Source: an uncultured Rhodospirillales bacterium (GTDB lineage: Bacteria > Pseudomonadota > Alphaproteobacteria > Acetobacterales > Acetobacteraceae). From it: DNA of 32,325 nucleotides. Positions 1 to 16,480 of the stretch are shown one piece after another (within the stretch, counting starts at the first letter, position 1; every line of letters begins with the position of its first letter). The notes beneath the pieces were generated by a model. The model was not told the DNA's origin, made no database searches, and saw only the letters and a list, made by a program, of their open reading frames with translations. Location of the stretch: NCBI GenBank assembly GCA_903891315.1, contig CAITEF010000588.1, positions 1 through 32,325 of the forward strand, given 5' to 3'. Both the position numbers and the translations under genes were made by a program.

Positions 1-11
1 AATGGTGAGGG

Positions 12-1211
12 TCACGTTGTTGCGAAGCCCAGCAAATGGGCCATGTCCTTGAGGAAGATCTTGAACTGCGCCTTTTTCTCCCGCTTGACGAGGCGCTTGT
101 GCATGTAGGACTCCCAGGTGAGCCGCTGGACATCCTTGTCCATGCACATCTTCACGAAACGCTCGCGCCTGCGATCATTGGCGTACCAGAAATACTGCAT
201 CACCCCGAGGATCATGAAAACGCGGCCATGCTCTTTCATGAAGCGCTTGCGGGCGGTGGCCAGCTCGCGCGCGTCGCCGGTGGCGAGGAACGAGATGGCG
301 GCATCGGCAGCCAGCCGCCCGCACGCCATCGCGTAATAGATTCCCTCGCCCGAGGCCGGGGCGACCACGCCGGCTGCGTCTCCGCACACCAGAACGTCAC
401 GCCCATTGTCCCACCGCTTCAGCGGCTTGAGCGGGATCGGAGCGCCCTCGCGGCGGATCGTCTCCATCTTGTCGAGCCCGGTGGTCTGACGCAGCTCGGC
501 CACTGCACCGCGGATTGAGAAGCCCTTGTGCAATGTGCCGGTGCCGATGGACACAGAGTCGCCATGCGGGAAGATCCAGGAATAGAAATCCGGCGACATC
601 TTGCCTTGGTAATACACATCGCAGCGGAGCGGATCGTAGTCGCGCACCAGATTGTCGTTTTGCGGTGCGGCGACGATCTCGTGATAGGCGAAGACGCATT
701 TCACCTTGTCGCCGCCTTTGATCTCCTGCTTGGCCACCGAAGAGCGCGCGCCGTCGGCACCGATGACGCAACGGGTGCGGACGGTGGCGGGTTGCGAAGT
801 GTCGCGCTCACGGCCTGCGAAGTAATGCACCAGCGTGGTGCCGCCCTCGCGGCTGATCCGCTCGAAGCTGCCGGTGGCGCGGGTTGCCCCCGATTTCGCG
901 GCTCGTTCGCGGAGGAACTCGTCGAACACCGCCCGGTCCACCATGCCGACATAGCCTTCGCCGACTGGCATATCGACGATCCTGTCGGACGGGGCGATCA
1001 TCCGGGCCGACGTGACGCGGGCGACAAGCTGTGAGTCGGGGATGTTGAAATCCATAATCGCGCGCGGCGGAATCGCACCGCCGCACGGCTTGATCCGCCC
1101 TGCGCGGTCAAGCAGGAACACGCGCAGCCCCTTGCGGGCCATATCATCCGCCGCCGTGGCACCCGCAGGGCCACCGCCGATGACAACCACATCGTAAATC
1201 GTCTCGCTCAT
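12..1211 (-). CDS. bchP: Geranylgeranyl diphosphate/bacteriochlorophyll reductase BchP
   Basis: ORF with N-terminal FAD motif VVVIGGGPAGATAADDMARKG and CGGAIPPRAI. Start trimmed to MSETIYD (ATG at 1211, overlapping the bchG stop as ATGA) rather than the longer ORF-track start. Lies next to bchG. Confidence 0.93.
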   Translation of the reverse strand: MSETIYDVVVIGGGPAGATAADDMARKGLRVFLLDRAGRIKPCGGAIPPRAIMDFNIPDSQLVARVTSARMIAPSDRIVDMPVGEGYVGMVDRAVFDEFLRERAAKSGATRATGSFERISREGGTTLVHYFAGRERDTSQPATVRTRCVIGADGARSSVAKQEIKGGDKVKCVFAYHEIVAAPQNDNLVRDYDPLRCDVYYQGKMSPDFYSWIFPHGDSVSIGTGTLHKGFSIRGAVAELRQTTGLDKMETIRREGAPIPLKPLKRWDNGRDVLVCGDAAGVVAPASGEGIYYAMACGRLAADAAISFLATGDARELATARKRFMKEHGRVFMILGVMQYFWYANDRRRERFVKMCMDKDVQRLTWESYMHKRLVKREKKAQFKIFLKDMAHLLGFATT

Positions 1212-2119
1212 GATCCGACTCCGGCTTTGAGGGCAAAGGCGCTGACCAGCATTCCCAGCACGTAAAGCGTGGTTCCGGTCGCGTTGTACCAAGGTGCGCG
1301 TTCACAGGGTGCTGCAAGCAGGCGGCGCATCAGCACGATCTGCACGGCGAGCAGAATCGCCACTCCCGCCGCATAGGCGGGATGGCCCCACAGGCTGAGC
1401 AGGGTGATCACGATCACCTGCGGCCCGGCCATCACCACACAGGCAAGCAAGGCGGCGACCTCCTCGCCCATCACGGCAGGCAGCGAGTCAAGGCCCATCT
1501 TGCGGTCGCCCTCGATGGATTTGAAATCATTCAGTGTCATGATCCCGTGCGCGCCGAGGCTGTAGAGCCCGGCCAGCGTGAAGACCTGCCATGTGGGCAG
1601 ACCACCGCTCATCACCGCCGCCCCGGTGATCCAGGGCAGCCCCTCATAACACATGCCGACCGCCATGTTGCCGACCCACCCATTGCGCTTCAGCCGCAGC
1701 GGCGGTGCCGAATAGGCCCAGGCGCAGGCCATGCCAAACAGGGCAGGGGCGAACACAAATCGCCCTAGCATCGCCGCCACGCTGAGCGAGACGCAGGTCC
1801 AGACAATGGCGATGATCAGGCCCCATTGGCCGGGGATGCGGCCCGATGGGATCGGCCGGTTGGGTTCGTTGATCGCGTCGACATGGCGGTCGAACCAGTC
1901 ATTGACCGCCTGCGAGGTGCCGCAGACCAGCGGGCCGCAGAGCAGAACGCCAGTGGCAATTGTCAGCCAACCCGCCTCACCCGCCGAAGATGCGGAGACC
2001 AGACCACAGGAGAACGCCCACATCGGCGCAAACCACGTTACGGGCTTCAACAATTCGAGCACGGCGGCGGGCGCAGGTCGGCCTCTGACAGGGGCAGAGA
2101 GTGGGATGGTTGCGGTCAC
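1208..2119 (-). CDS. bchG: Bacteriochlorophyll synthase (polyprenyltransferase) BchG
   Basis: UbiA-type motif NDWFDRHVDAINEPNRPIPSGRIP and multiple hydrophobic helices. GTG start overlaps the ppsR1 stop (GTGA). Confidence 0.95.
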   Translation of the reverse strand: MTATIPLSAPVRGRPAPAAVLELLKPVTWFAPMWAFSCGLVSASSAGEAGWLTIATGVLLCGPLVCGTSQAVNDWFDRHVDAINEPNRPIPSGRIPGQWGLIIAIVWTCVSLSVAAMLGRFVFAPALFGMACAWAYSAPPLRLKRNGWVGNMAVGMCYEGLPWITGAAVMSGGLPTWQVFTLAGLYSLGAHGIMTLNDFKSIEGDRKMGLDSLPAVMGEEVAALLACVVMAGPQVIVITLLSLWGHPAYAAGVAILLAVQIVLMRRLLAAPCERAPWYNATGTTLYVLGMLVSAFALKAGVGS

Positions 2120-3567
2120 GGCTGAAGATCCTCAGTCAAGTCACCCAGGCCGTAGCGGCGGAGTTTTACGTAAAGGCTCTGTCGGCTCAGCCCGAGCATT
2201 TCTGCAGCCGAGGCGCGATTGTCGCCGGTCAGTTCGAGGGCTGCTTCGATGCACAGCTTCTCGATCACGTCGGTCGCCTCGCGCACCAAATCCTTCAGCG
2301 CGATGCGGCCGACCAATTCGGTGAGTTGCTCAACCGAGCGCGGCAATTCCTTCGGAAGTTGCACTTGTTGGCTTGCCTGCGGGCGGCGGCCGACATGGCG
2401 AATGGCAAAGCCGAAGCCTGGTTGACCGCCATTGACCAACTGCACGGCGGAGATCTCGACATCCAGCGTGTCGCCGAATTCGCCGCGCAGCACGGTCTGG
2501 AAAAGTCGGACCTGACCGCGTTGGCGCAGATTGGCCATCAGCACGTCCATGTCCACGCCGGGGCGTCCGAGCCAGCGATCCAGCCGTTCTTCGCGGGTCT
2601 GTTCCTGCGTCGACAGCTGGATCATGTCGCAGAACGCAGCGTTGGCGGCGCTGATGCGGCCATCCGGGCCGGTGACGACAAAGCCGTCCGGGGCGTTCTC
2701 GATCAGCTTGAGCAATTGGCTGCTCGCTTCCGGCATCGCCACCGGCTGGTCCGTCTCCACCGGCAACATGCGGATCAGGAACAGTGATGCGCCCTCTTGG
2801 CGGAACATCGAGCCGGTGATCGTCACGTCGCGTCCGGTATCGGCGAGCGTGGCGCGCACTGGCTCCGCGCGCCCAACCGCCCGCACGGCGGCCAGCATCG
2901 CTTGGATCCGGTCCTGACATTCGTTGTCGAACGCGTCGCGCAGCGAGCGTGACAGGGCGCGTTTCCAGTTCTCGCCGAACATCTCGCGCGTGGCAGGATT
3001 GGCCTCGACAAGTTTCAGCGAGGTGGCGTCCACCACCATCACCGCCTCGGAGGACATCTCGAACAACAGCCGGTAGCGGGTCTCAACATGGCGCAGACGG
3101 GCGTAATCGCGCTCCATAGATTGCTGCGCGTCGACCAGACGTTGCTGAAGCTCCGAAATGTCGGTCAGATCCCGCCCGAACGCGACCAGATAGCCGGTCT
3201 CGGCGAGCTGCACGGTGGAATAGAGCACCGGCACCGATCCGCCGGAGCGCGACGGATGGTTGAGATGTCGCCAACGCGGCGGTGCGGCCTGGCTGCGATT
3301 GCGCAGCATGGTCGCAACCTTGGGCTGGCTGTCCGGGCTGACCACGTCCAACCATTCGCGACCAACCCAGGTCTCGCTGCCCTCCAGCTCCACGGCCAAC
3401 CGCTCGCTGCTGAAGGCGAGGTCTCGGATCCTGCCCTGGTTGTCAATGATCAGCGCGATGTCCGACGCCGCCGTGATAAGCATGGCGGCGGCATCGGGAT
3501 CCAGCGGCCCGAGCGATACAAGCGGTGATTTGAACGCATTCACAAGAGACGCGACCTTCCAGTTCAC
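2116..3567 (-). CDS. ppsR: PpsR/CrtJ-type PAS-PAS-Fis HTH transcriptional regulator (copy 1)
   Basis: PAS-like segments (NAPDGFVVTGPDGRISAANAAF) and C-terminal Fis-type HTH CIEAALELTGDNRASAAEMLGLSRQSLYVKLRRYGL. GTG start preceded by a GGGAGG ribosome-binding site. Confidence 0.93.
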   Translation of the reverse strand: MNWKVASLVNAFKSPLVSLGPLDPDAAAMLITAASDIALIIDNQGRIRDLAFSSERLAVELEGSETWVGREWLDVVSPDSQPKVATMLRNRSQAAPPRWRHLNHPSRSGGSVPVLYSTVQLAETGYLVAFGRDLTDISELQQRLVDAQQSMERDYARLRHVETRYRLLFEMSSEAVMVVDATSLKLVEANPATREMFGENWKRALSRSLRDAFDNECQDRIQAMLAAVRAVGRAEPVRATLADTGRDVTITGSMFRQEGASLFLIRMLPVETDQPVAMPEASSQLLKLIENAPDGFVVTGPDGRISAANAAFCDMIQLSTQEQTREERLDRWLGRPGVDMDVLMANLRQRGQVRLFQTVLRGEFGDTLDVEISAVQLVNGGQPGFGFAIRHVGRRPQASQQVQLPKELPRSVEQLTELVGRIALKDLVREATDVIEKLCIEAALELTGDNRASAAEMLGLSRQSLYVKLRRYGLGDLTEDLQP

Positions 3568-3640
3568 GGCACGCCTCCCTGGACGAAATCCGATGTTCTG
3601 GCGGGCGAGCGTGGCAACCCGCGCAGATTTAAGCCGCGGA

Positions 3641-4570
3641 TCACCCGGTTCGCGCCAGCGATAACATCAAAGTTTCCGCCTCGACGATGGCGTGCGCTGC
3701 ATCTGCCGCCGTGGCGTCGGCCCCAACTTCTTGTGCCAAACTCGGTTGCGCCACGAACACCGAGCCGCCGACCATAATCCGAATTTGTGGATTCCGTGAA
3801 CCGTGACGGGCGACCTCGATAGACTGTCGAAGCATGTCGAAATTCTTGAGATGCCCGAGCGAGAAACCGACAACGTCGAACCAGTTTCCAGCGACCAAAG
3901 CACGCAACTCAACAAGCGATTGGGCCTTCTCGGCGGTCACATCCCAGGACGCCCGCCGAAAGAACTGCGCCACCATCGCCAGGCCAAAACCGTGCTGTTC
4001 TCCAGGGGCTGGCAACAGCAGAATCTGGCGCGCGGGGCGGGTCATCCGCAGCCGGTTGGTTTCACCATCGGCCGTGAAACGTTGGTCGAGCATGTTCAGC
4101 ATCTTGTGCAGCCGGAACAGCCCCAGTGTGACAGCCGCGAAATCCGCGTCATCACATTCCCAAAGAACGCCGAGCGCGAGTGCCGCACCTGCGAACAATT
4201 TGGTGTGGATGTCCTCCAGCCCAATGCCGCTCTGCAGCAGTGATTCCACCAAGGATGTCGACAAGTTCTCATCGCGTTCGGTCAGCAGGAACGCGAAGGT
4301 GCGGATTTGTTCCGGATCTGGCGTCCAAACATCGCGCTCGGGCGGTTTCGGCGGCGTGGACAACGCAGCGCGATCGTTGCGATGGGCCTGAACCATGTGA
4401 GGGATAACCGCCGTCTCGATGGCTTGAGTGAGCAAAGCCAGGCGCTCCTTTCGCGTATCCCAAAACTGCGGTCCAGCCCCAGTGCGGCGCAGATACGATG
4501 AAGCCCGGTTGGATCTCTCCGACTGACCAGCACTTCCCGGCAAATGATTTGATAGTTCCGACAGGTCCAT
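3641..4570 (-). CDS. ppaA: PpaA/AerR-type antirepressor with B12-binding-like domain
   Basis: C-terminal cobalamin-binding-like fold (ILLLPAPGEQHGFGLAMVAQFFRRASWDV, VVGFSLGHLKNFDMLRQSI, IMVGGSVF). Located between ppsR and bchF, as in many PGCs. Confidence 0.88.
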   Translation of the reverse strand: MDLSELSNHLPGSAGQSERSNRASSYLRRTGAGPQFWDTRKERLALLTQAIETAVIPHMVQAHRNDRAALSTPPKPPERDVWTPDPEQIRTFAFLLTERDENLSTSLVESLLQSGIGLEDIHTKLFAGAALALGVLWECDDADFAAVTLGLFRLHKMLNMLDQRFTADGETNRLRMTRPARQILLLPAPGEQHGFGLAMVAQFFRRASWDVTAEKAQSLVELRALVAGNWFDVVGFSLGHLKNFDMLRQSIEVARHGSRNPQIRIMVGGSVFVAQPSLAQEVGADATAADAAHAIVEAETLMLSLARTG

Positions 4571-4649
4571 GGTTGACCCCTATGCCCCCGTCATACGTTT
4601 CCCGTTCCATAGTGAATTCGGTTTGACCGGGGAGTGTCAAGCATCTTTT

Positions 4650-4674
4650 ACGTTCAGAGACGTTGACATACGTT
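4650..4674. repeat. Three direct ACGTT repeats at exact 10-bp periodicity (4650, 4660, 4670)
   Basis: ACGTTcagagACGTTgacatACGTT read directly in the ppaA-bchF divergent intergenic region. Confidence 0.6.
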
Positions 4675-4829
4675 CGTCAAAGGAATTAGCCTTCCAGTCA
4701 GGAAGACGATGGGGAGACAGGTGGCCGGGAACGGTCGGTGGATTCCTTGAAAATGGTGGTCAGTCAGCGGGTTGTGGGAGGTTTTCCCAGATTTCGTTGA
4801 AAAAATGACCCGCAAATCCGCGGAGGCGT

Positions 4830-4847
4830 TGTCAGTCAATGTTTACA
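4830..4847. promoter_or_regulatory. PpsR/CrtJ box TGT-N12-ACA upstream of bchF
   Basis: TGTCAGTCAATGTTTACA matches the TGTN12ACA palindrome in the ppaA-bchF intergenic region. Confidence 0.8.
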
Positions 4848-4940
4848 GCCAATGTCTTCGGTTCCCTCATCAACGCCATTGATTGCAGCCCGTGGGGAAC
4901 GTCGTCAGGACGGTGCCGGGGCATGAGGAGGGCACGCCAT

Positions 4941-6733
<1,793 letters not shown>

Positions 6734-6736
6734 GCC

Positions 6737-8302
6737 ATGCAGCTCACTCTCTGGACGTATGAAGGCCCGCCGCATATCGGAGCCATGCGCATAGCCACCG
6801 CCATGAAGGGCCTGCACTACGTGCTGCACGCCCCACAGGGCGATACCTATGCTGATTTACTATTCACCATGATCGAGCGCAGAGCCGCCCGCCCGCCGGT
6901 GACCTACACCACATTCCAGGCGCGCGATCTCGGTTCGGACACCGCCGATCTGTTCAAGCAATCCGCGCGCGATGCCTATGATCGGTTCAAGCCGCAGGCG
7001 TTGCTGGTGGGTGCCTCCTGCACGGCCGAGTTGATCCAGGACGATCCGGGTGGTCTCGCCCGCGCGCTCGATCTGCCGATTCCGGTGGTGGCGGTCGAAC
7101 TGCCCGCCTATCAGAAGAAAGAGAATTGGGGTGCGGCGGAGACGCTGTATCGCCTGGTGCGTAGCTTCGCCCGTGCGCCCGAAGCGGTGCCTGCGCGCGC
7201 CACCTGCAACATTCTCGGCCCGACCGCTCTCGGCTTCCGTCACCGCGACGATCTGCGCGAGATCATCGCGCTGCTCGCCCAGATGGGGATTGCGGTCAAT
7301 GTGGTGGCTCCGATGGGAGCCTCGCCGACCGATCTCGTGCGTCTGCCGGATGCCGCGTTCAACGTGGTGCTCTATCCCGAAATTGCCCAATCCTCGGCGC
7401 AGTTCCTGGAAAAGCAATTTGGCCAGCCATACACCAAAACGATCCCGATTGGCGTCGGTGCGACCTGTGAGTTCATTCGCGAAGTGGCGGAGCTGGCTGG
7501 CATCAATCCGACCCCGTTCCTGGAGGATGCCAATGCGCATTCGCCGTGGTACGCTCGCTCGGTTGACAGCAACTACCTCACCGGCAAGCGCGTTTTCGTC
7601 TTTGGCGACGCCACCCATGCCATCGCTGCCGCCCGCGTGGCGCAGGAGGAACTGGGCTTCACCGTGGTGGGCCTGGGCACCTACTCGCGCGAGTTCGCCC
7701 GCGAAATCCGTGCCGCGGCCAAGCTCTATGGCATCGAGGCGCTGATCAGCGACGATTATCTCGACGTCGAGGAACAGATCGCCGCCTTGCAGCCGGAACT
7801 GGTGCTCGGCACCCAGATGGAGCGCCACATCTCCAAGCGGCTCGGCGTGCCCTGCGCGATGATCTCGGCACCGATGCATGTCCAGGATTTCCCCGCCCGC
7901 TACGCCCCGCAAATGGGCTTCGAGGGTGCGAATGTGATCTTCGACAGCTGGGTGCATCCGCTGATGATGGGGCTGGAGGAGCATCTGCTGCAGATGTTCC
8001 GCGAGGACAGCGAGTTCTCCGAGGCTCCCTCGCATCTGCCCGCCGCTGCACCAGCCGCAATCGTGTCGAGCGTCGCCGTTCTGCCGCGTCCGCTGGAGGC
8101 GGCGGTGGCCGAGGTGGTGACGCAGCATGCGGTGATTGATGTCCCGGGTTGGACGGCAGAGGCCGAGCGTGAGCTGGGCAAAATTCCATTCTTCGTGCGG
8201 GGAAAGGCACGTCGAAATACCGAGAAATACGCGCGGGAGAAGGGGCTTGCGATGATCTCGCTGGAGACTCTCTACGACGCCAAAGCACAGGTAGGTCGAT
8301 AG
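6737..8302 (+). CDS. bchB: Light-independent protochlorophyllide reductase subunit B (BchB)
   Basis: [49 protein letters not shown] and the C-terminal DPOR domain ([28 protein letters not shown]). Confidence 0.97.
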   Translation: MQLTLWTYEGPPHIGAMRIATAMKGLHYVLHAPQGDTYADLLFTMIERRAARPPVTYTTFQARDLGSDTADLFKQSARDAYDRFKPQALLVGASCTAELIQDDPGGLARALDLPIPVVAVELPAYQKKENWGAAETLYRLVRSFARAPEAVPARATCNILGPTALGFRHRDDLREIIALLAQMGIAVNVVAPMGASPTDLVRLPDAAFNVVLYPEIAQSSAQFLEKQFGQPYTKTIPIGVGATCEFIREVAELAGINPTPFLEDANAHSPWYARSVDSNYLTGKRVFVFGDATHAIAAARVAQEELGFTVVGLGTYSREFAREIRAAAKLYGIEALISDDYLDVEEQIAALQPELVLGTQMERHISKRLGVPCAMISAPMHVQDFPARYAPQMGFEGANVIFDSWVHPLMMGLEEHLLQMFREDSEFSEAPSHLPAAAPAAIVSSVAVLPRPLEAAVAEVVTQHAVIDVPGWTAEAERELGKIPFFVRGKARRNTEKYAREKGLAMISLETLYDAKAQVGR

Positions 8303-8304
8303 AT

Positions 8305-12832
<4,528 letters not shown>

Positions 12833-12833
<1 letters not shown>

Positions 12834-13546
12834 TGAGCGAGGCGGCTCTGCACCCCACCTACGTCAAGACGCGCGGCGAGCTTGAAGAATATTTCGACCG
12901 CACCGCCGCTTCGGCATGGGCCAAACTGACCTCGGACGCACCGGTCAGCGGCGTTCGCGCCACGGTGCGGCGTGGGCGGGATCAGACGCGGGCCAATCTG
13001 CTGTCCTATCTTCCGGCGGACCTGCGCGGCAAGCGGGTGCTCGATGCCGGGTGCGGCACCGGGGCGCTGGCGATTGAGGCGGCGCGGCGTGGGGCGGAGG
13101 TGATCGCGGTCGATCTCGCCGGCAGCCTCCTCGAACTCGCCAAGACCCGTTTGCCGAGCGATCTCGGCGAAGGCTCAGTCAGCTTCCATGCCGGTGACAT
13201 GTTGAGCCCGGATTTTGGCCATTTCGACCACGTGGTCGCTATGGACAGCATCATCCATTATCGCGGTGCAGACATGGTACGCGTGCTGAGCGGTTTTGCC
13301 GCGCGCACCTCGGGCTCGGTGCTGTTTACCATCCCGCCGCAGAACGCGCTGCTCTTCGTCAAGCTCGGTGTCGGACGGCTGTTTCCGCGCAGTGATCGCT
13401 CTCCGCAGATCCAGCCGATCAGCCCGCAGCGGCTGACGCGTCTGATCGCGACCGAACCGTCGCTGTCCAGCTTCCGGATGGGGCGTACGGATCGGGTTGA
13501 TACCGGCTTCTACATTTCTCAGGCGATGGAACTGCTGCGCGCATGA
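12833..13546 (+). CDS. bchM: Mg-protoporphyrin IX methyltransferase BchM
   Basis: SAM-methyltransferase motif VLDAGCGTGALAIEAARRGAEVIAVDLAGSLL. Lies between bchL and lhaA. Confidence 0.95.
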
Positions 13547-14982
13547 ACCGCATCGCAACCCTCAACGCCCGTGCTGCTCGTCAATGGGCCAAGCTTGGCA
13601 CGAAGTTCCTCCCGATTGCCGATGTGGTGACGGAAGAGCTGCCGTTGGGGCGTCTGTTGCGGCTGTCGCTGTTTCAGGTCTCGGTGGGCATGGCGGCCGT
13701 GCTGCTGATCGGCACGCTGAATCGGGTGATGATTGTCGAGCTCGGCCTGTCCGCTTGGCTGGTGGCACTTATGGTTTCGGCACCGCTTGTGTTCGCGCCA
13801 TTGCGTACGGTGATCGGCCACAAATCCGATCAGCATCGCTCCGCACTTGGTTGGAAGCGTGTGCCGTATATCTGGTTCGGCACGCTGGCGCAGTTCGGCG
13901 GGCTGGCGATCATGCCGTTTGCGCTCATCGTGCTGTCGGGGGACAGCACGGGCCCGGCGATCATCGGCCAGCTCGGGGCGGCGCTCGCCTTCCTGCTGGT
14001 CGGTGCCGGGCTACACACAGTGCAGACGGTCGGTCTGGCTCTGGCCACTGACCTGTCACCGAAGCGGGTGCACGGCAAAGTGGTTGTGCTGATGTGCGTG
14101 ATGCTGCTGCTCGGCATGATGGTGTGTGCGGCGATTTTCGGCGTGATCCTGCGCCATTTCACCGAACTGAAGCTGATCCAGCTGGTGCAGGGCACGGCGG
14201 TGGTGACACTCGTGCTCAACACGATTGCGATCTGGAAACAGGAGCCGCGTGACCGGTCGCGCACCACGGGCGTGCAGAAGCGCACCAATTTCTGGGATTC
14301 CTGGCACGCCTTTGCCGCAGGTGGGCAGGCGATCCGTCGCTTGGTGGTGGTTGGCCTCGGCACCGCCGCGTTCTCGATGGAAGACATTCTGCTGGAGCCC
14401 TATGGCGGTCAGATTTTGCATCTCTCGGTGGGAGCCACCACGTCGTTGACCGCACTTCTCGCCGTTGGTGGGTTGCTCGGCTTCGGGCTGGCAGCCTGGG
14501 GGCTGAAGCGCGGATTTCAGCCTTATCTGCTCTCGGCCATCGGGTTGCTTGCCGGAATTGTGGCGTTCAGCGCGGTGATCTTCGCGCAGCCTTTCGCCTC
14601 GGCCGAATTGTTCGGGATCGGCACACTGCTGATCGGACTCGGCGCTGCGATGTTCTCCGTCGGCACGCTGGTGGCGACGATGGGGCAGGCGCGCGAGGGC
14701 CAGGTAGGGCTGGCGCTCGGAGCCTGGGGTGCGGCGGAGGCGTCGTCGGCCGGTCTTGCCATCGCCAGCGGTGGCATCCTGCGTGATGTGATCGGCTACT
14801 TTGCCGAAAGCGGCAATCTGGGTGACGTGCTGAACAGCCCGGCCACCGGCTATGCCTGCGTCTACAATCTCGAACTTCTGATGCTGTTCGCCACCATCGC
14901 AGCCCTCGGGCCGCTGGTGCGCCGCCGCCTGCCTTCCACGACTGCCTCCGCCCCTCCGCCCCTCTCTCTGGTGAGGACCTGA
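13543..14982 (+). CDS. lhaA: LhaA, PucC-family light-harvesting assembly/transport protein
   Basis: MFS-like PucC family sequence (NRVMIVELGLSAWLVALMVSAPLVFAPLRTVIGHKSDQHRSALGWKRVPYIWFGTLAQFGGLAIMPFAL). Located between bchM and puhA. Confidence 0.93.
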   Translation: MNRIATLNARAARQWAKLGTKFLPIADVVTEELPLGRLLRLSLFQVSVGMAAVLLIGTLNRVMIVELGLSAWLVALMVSAPLVFAPLRTVIGHKSDQHRSALGWKRVPYIWFGTLAQFGGLAIMPFALIVLSGDSTGPAIIGQLGAALAFLLVGAGLHTVQTVGLALATDLSPKRVHGKVVVLMCVMLLLGMMVCAAIFGVILRHFTELKLIQLVQGTAVVTLVLNTIAIWKQEPRDRSRTTGVQKRTNFWDSWHAFAAGGQAIRRLVVVGLGTAAFSMEDILLEPYGGQILHLSVGATTSLTALLAVGGLLGFGLAAWGLKRGFQPYLLSAIGLLAGIVAFSAVIFAQPFASAELFGIGTLLIGLGAAMFSVGTLVATMGQAREGQVGLALGAWGAAEASSAGLAIASGGILRDVIGYFAESGNLGDVLNSPATGYACVYNLELLMLFATIAALGPLVRRRLPSTTASAPPPLSLVRT

Positions 14983-14984
14983 CC

Positions 14985-15761
14985 ATGCATCCCGGTTTCA
15001 TCACGTCCTATTTTGACGTCGCCCAAGTCACGCTCTGGCTGTTCTGGCTCTTCTTCGCCGGTCTGATCATCCATATCCGCCGCGAGGATCATCGCGAGGG
15101 CTATCCTCTGGTCTCCGACGTGCCGGGCCGCGTCCCGCTGGAAGAGACGGGGCTGCTGGTACCGGCGGCGAAGACCTTCACGCTCAATGACGGCACCACC
15201 GAGATCGCCCCGCGCAACGAGGCTCCGGAGGCCGATCCCTTGGCAATTCCCTCGGGCAGCTTTCCGGGTGCGCCGCTGGTGCCGACCGGCAATCCGCTGG
15301 TCGATGGCGTGGGCCCCGCCGCCTATGCGATGCGCCGCGAGATCGTCGATGTGGTGTGGGAGACCGGTGCGCCGCGCATCGTGCCGCGTCGCGTCGATCC
15401 GGATTTCTTCGTCGCCTCAGAGGACCCCGATCCGGTCGGCATGAAGGTGCAAGCCTGTGACGGCGTGATTGTCGGCACCGTGGTCGATATCTGGAATGAC
15501 CGTTCCGAGACCGTGCTGCGCTATCTGGAGATCGAACTCGCTGCCAATGGCCGCCATGTTCTGGCCCCTGCGGCACTGATCACTATCGGCTGGGGCGGCA
15601 ATGTGGTGCGGGTGAAGTCGATCAACTCCGCCCAGTTCCTTGATATCCCGGCCCTGTCCAATCCGGATCAGATCAACCGCCGCGAGGAAGATCGCATCTG
15701 CGCCTATTTCGCAGGCGGCCATCTTTACGCGACGCCTGAGCGTTCGGAGCCGATCCTGTGA
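14985..15761 (+). CDS. puhA: Photosynthetic reaction center H subunit PuhA
   Basis: Single N-terminal TM (SYFDVAQVTLWLFWLFFAGLIIHIRREDHREGYPL), PRC-barrel region and typical H-subunit sequence. Confidence 0.97.
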   Translation: MHPGFITSYFDVAQVTLWLFWLFFAGLIIHIRREDHREGYPLVSDVPGRVPLEETGLLVPAAKTFTLNDGTTEIAPRNEAPEADPLAIPSGSFPGAPLVPTGNPLVDGVGPAAYAMRREIVDVVWETGAPRIVPRRVDPDFFVASEDPDPVGMKVQACDGVIVGTVVDIWNDRSETVLRYLEIELAANGRHVLAPAALITIGWGGNVVRVKSINSAQFLDIPALSNPDQINRREEDRICAYFAGGHLYATPERSEPIL

Positions 15762-16444
15762 CCCATCCTGACCAGCATCATTATGATGCAGACGAGCCGG
15801 TGCGTGGGCTGCCGGCGCGTCTTCCGCATGGAGAGGAGATTCTGTGGCAGGGGGCACCGCAATGGTGGTCGCTGGCGCGGACATGCTTCCGCATCCAGTG
15901 GGTGGCACTGTATTTTGTTTGCATGCTGGCCTGGGATTTCTACTCGGCCTGGAGCCAGGGCTGGACGTTGCATGACACCGCAATCTCGCTCGGCCGGTTC
16001 AGCGTGCTGATCGTGTTCGTGCTGGCAATGGTCGCCTTCCTGTCTTGGGCAATCGCGAGCACCACCGTCTACACGCTGACCAATCGCCGTCTGGTGATCC
16101 GGGCCGGTGTGGCTTTGCCGAAATCGGTCAACATTCCCTATCGCCGCATCGACAGTGCCGCGCTGAAGCTCAATCCGAATGGCACCGGGAATGTCGAGCT
16201 GATCCCGAACCCACAGGACCGGATCGCCTATTTCCTGATCTGGCCGCATCTGCGCGGCCTGCATTTCAACCGCGCACACCCGACTTTGCGCGCGGTCGCC
16301 GATGCCGAGAATGTTGCCCGGATCCTGGGGGCCGCCTTGGCTGCCGACGCGCAGCGAGCTGCGGGCCTGCGTCCTCTCACCGAGAAATCGTCACCGCGCG
16401 CTGCTCGTCCGTCCCAAGCCGGAGGGCTGCCCGCGTCCGCCTAA
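15758..16444 (+). CDS. puhB: Photosynthetic complex assembly protein PuhB (PH-like domain)
   Basis: GLPARLPHGEEILWQGAPQWWSLARTCFRIQWVALYF; TM helices then PH-like YTLTNRRLVIRAGVALPKSVNIPYRRIDSAAL. GTG start overlapping puhA. Confidence 0.92.
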   Translation: MTHPDQHHYDADEPVRGLPARLPHGEEILWQGAPQWWSLARTCFRIQWVALYFVCMLAWDFYSAWSQGWTLHDTAISLGRFSVLIVFVLAMVAFLSWAIASTTVYTLTNRRLVIRAGVALPKSVNIPYRRIDSAALKLNPNGTGNVELIPNPQDRIAYFLIWPHLRGLHFNRAHPTLRAVADAENVARILGAALAADAQRAAGLRPLTEKSSPRAARPSQAGGLPASA

Positions 16445-16480
16445 GCTGTCCCGTCAACCAGAGTCTATGGAGGGGAGTCC

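Noticed and set aside
4869-4883. ATCAA-N5-TTGAT as an FNR/FnrL site
   Set aside because: Half-sites are in reverse orientation to TTGAT-N4-ATCAA and the spacer is 5, so it does not match the FNR consensus.
6860-8128. 422-aa ORF antisense to bchB
   Set aside because: Same antisense GC-frame artifact; no recognisable domain.
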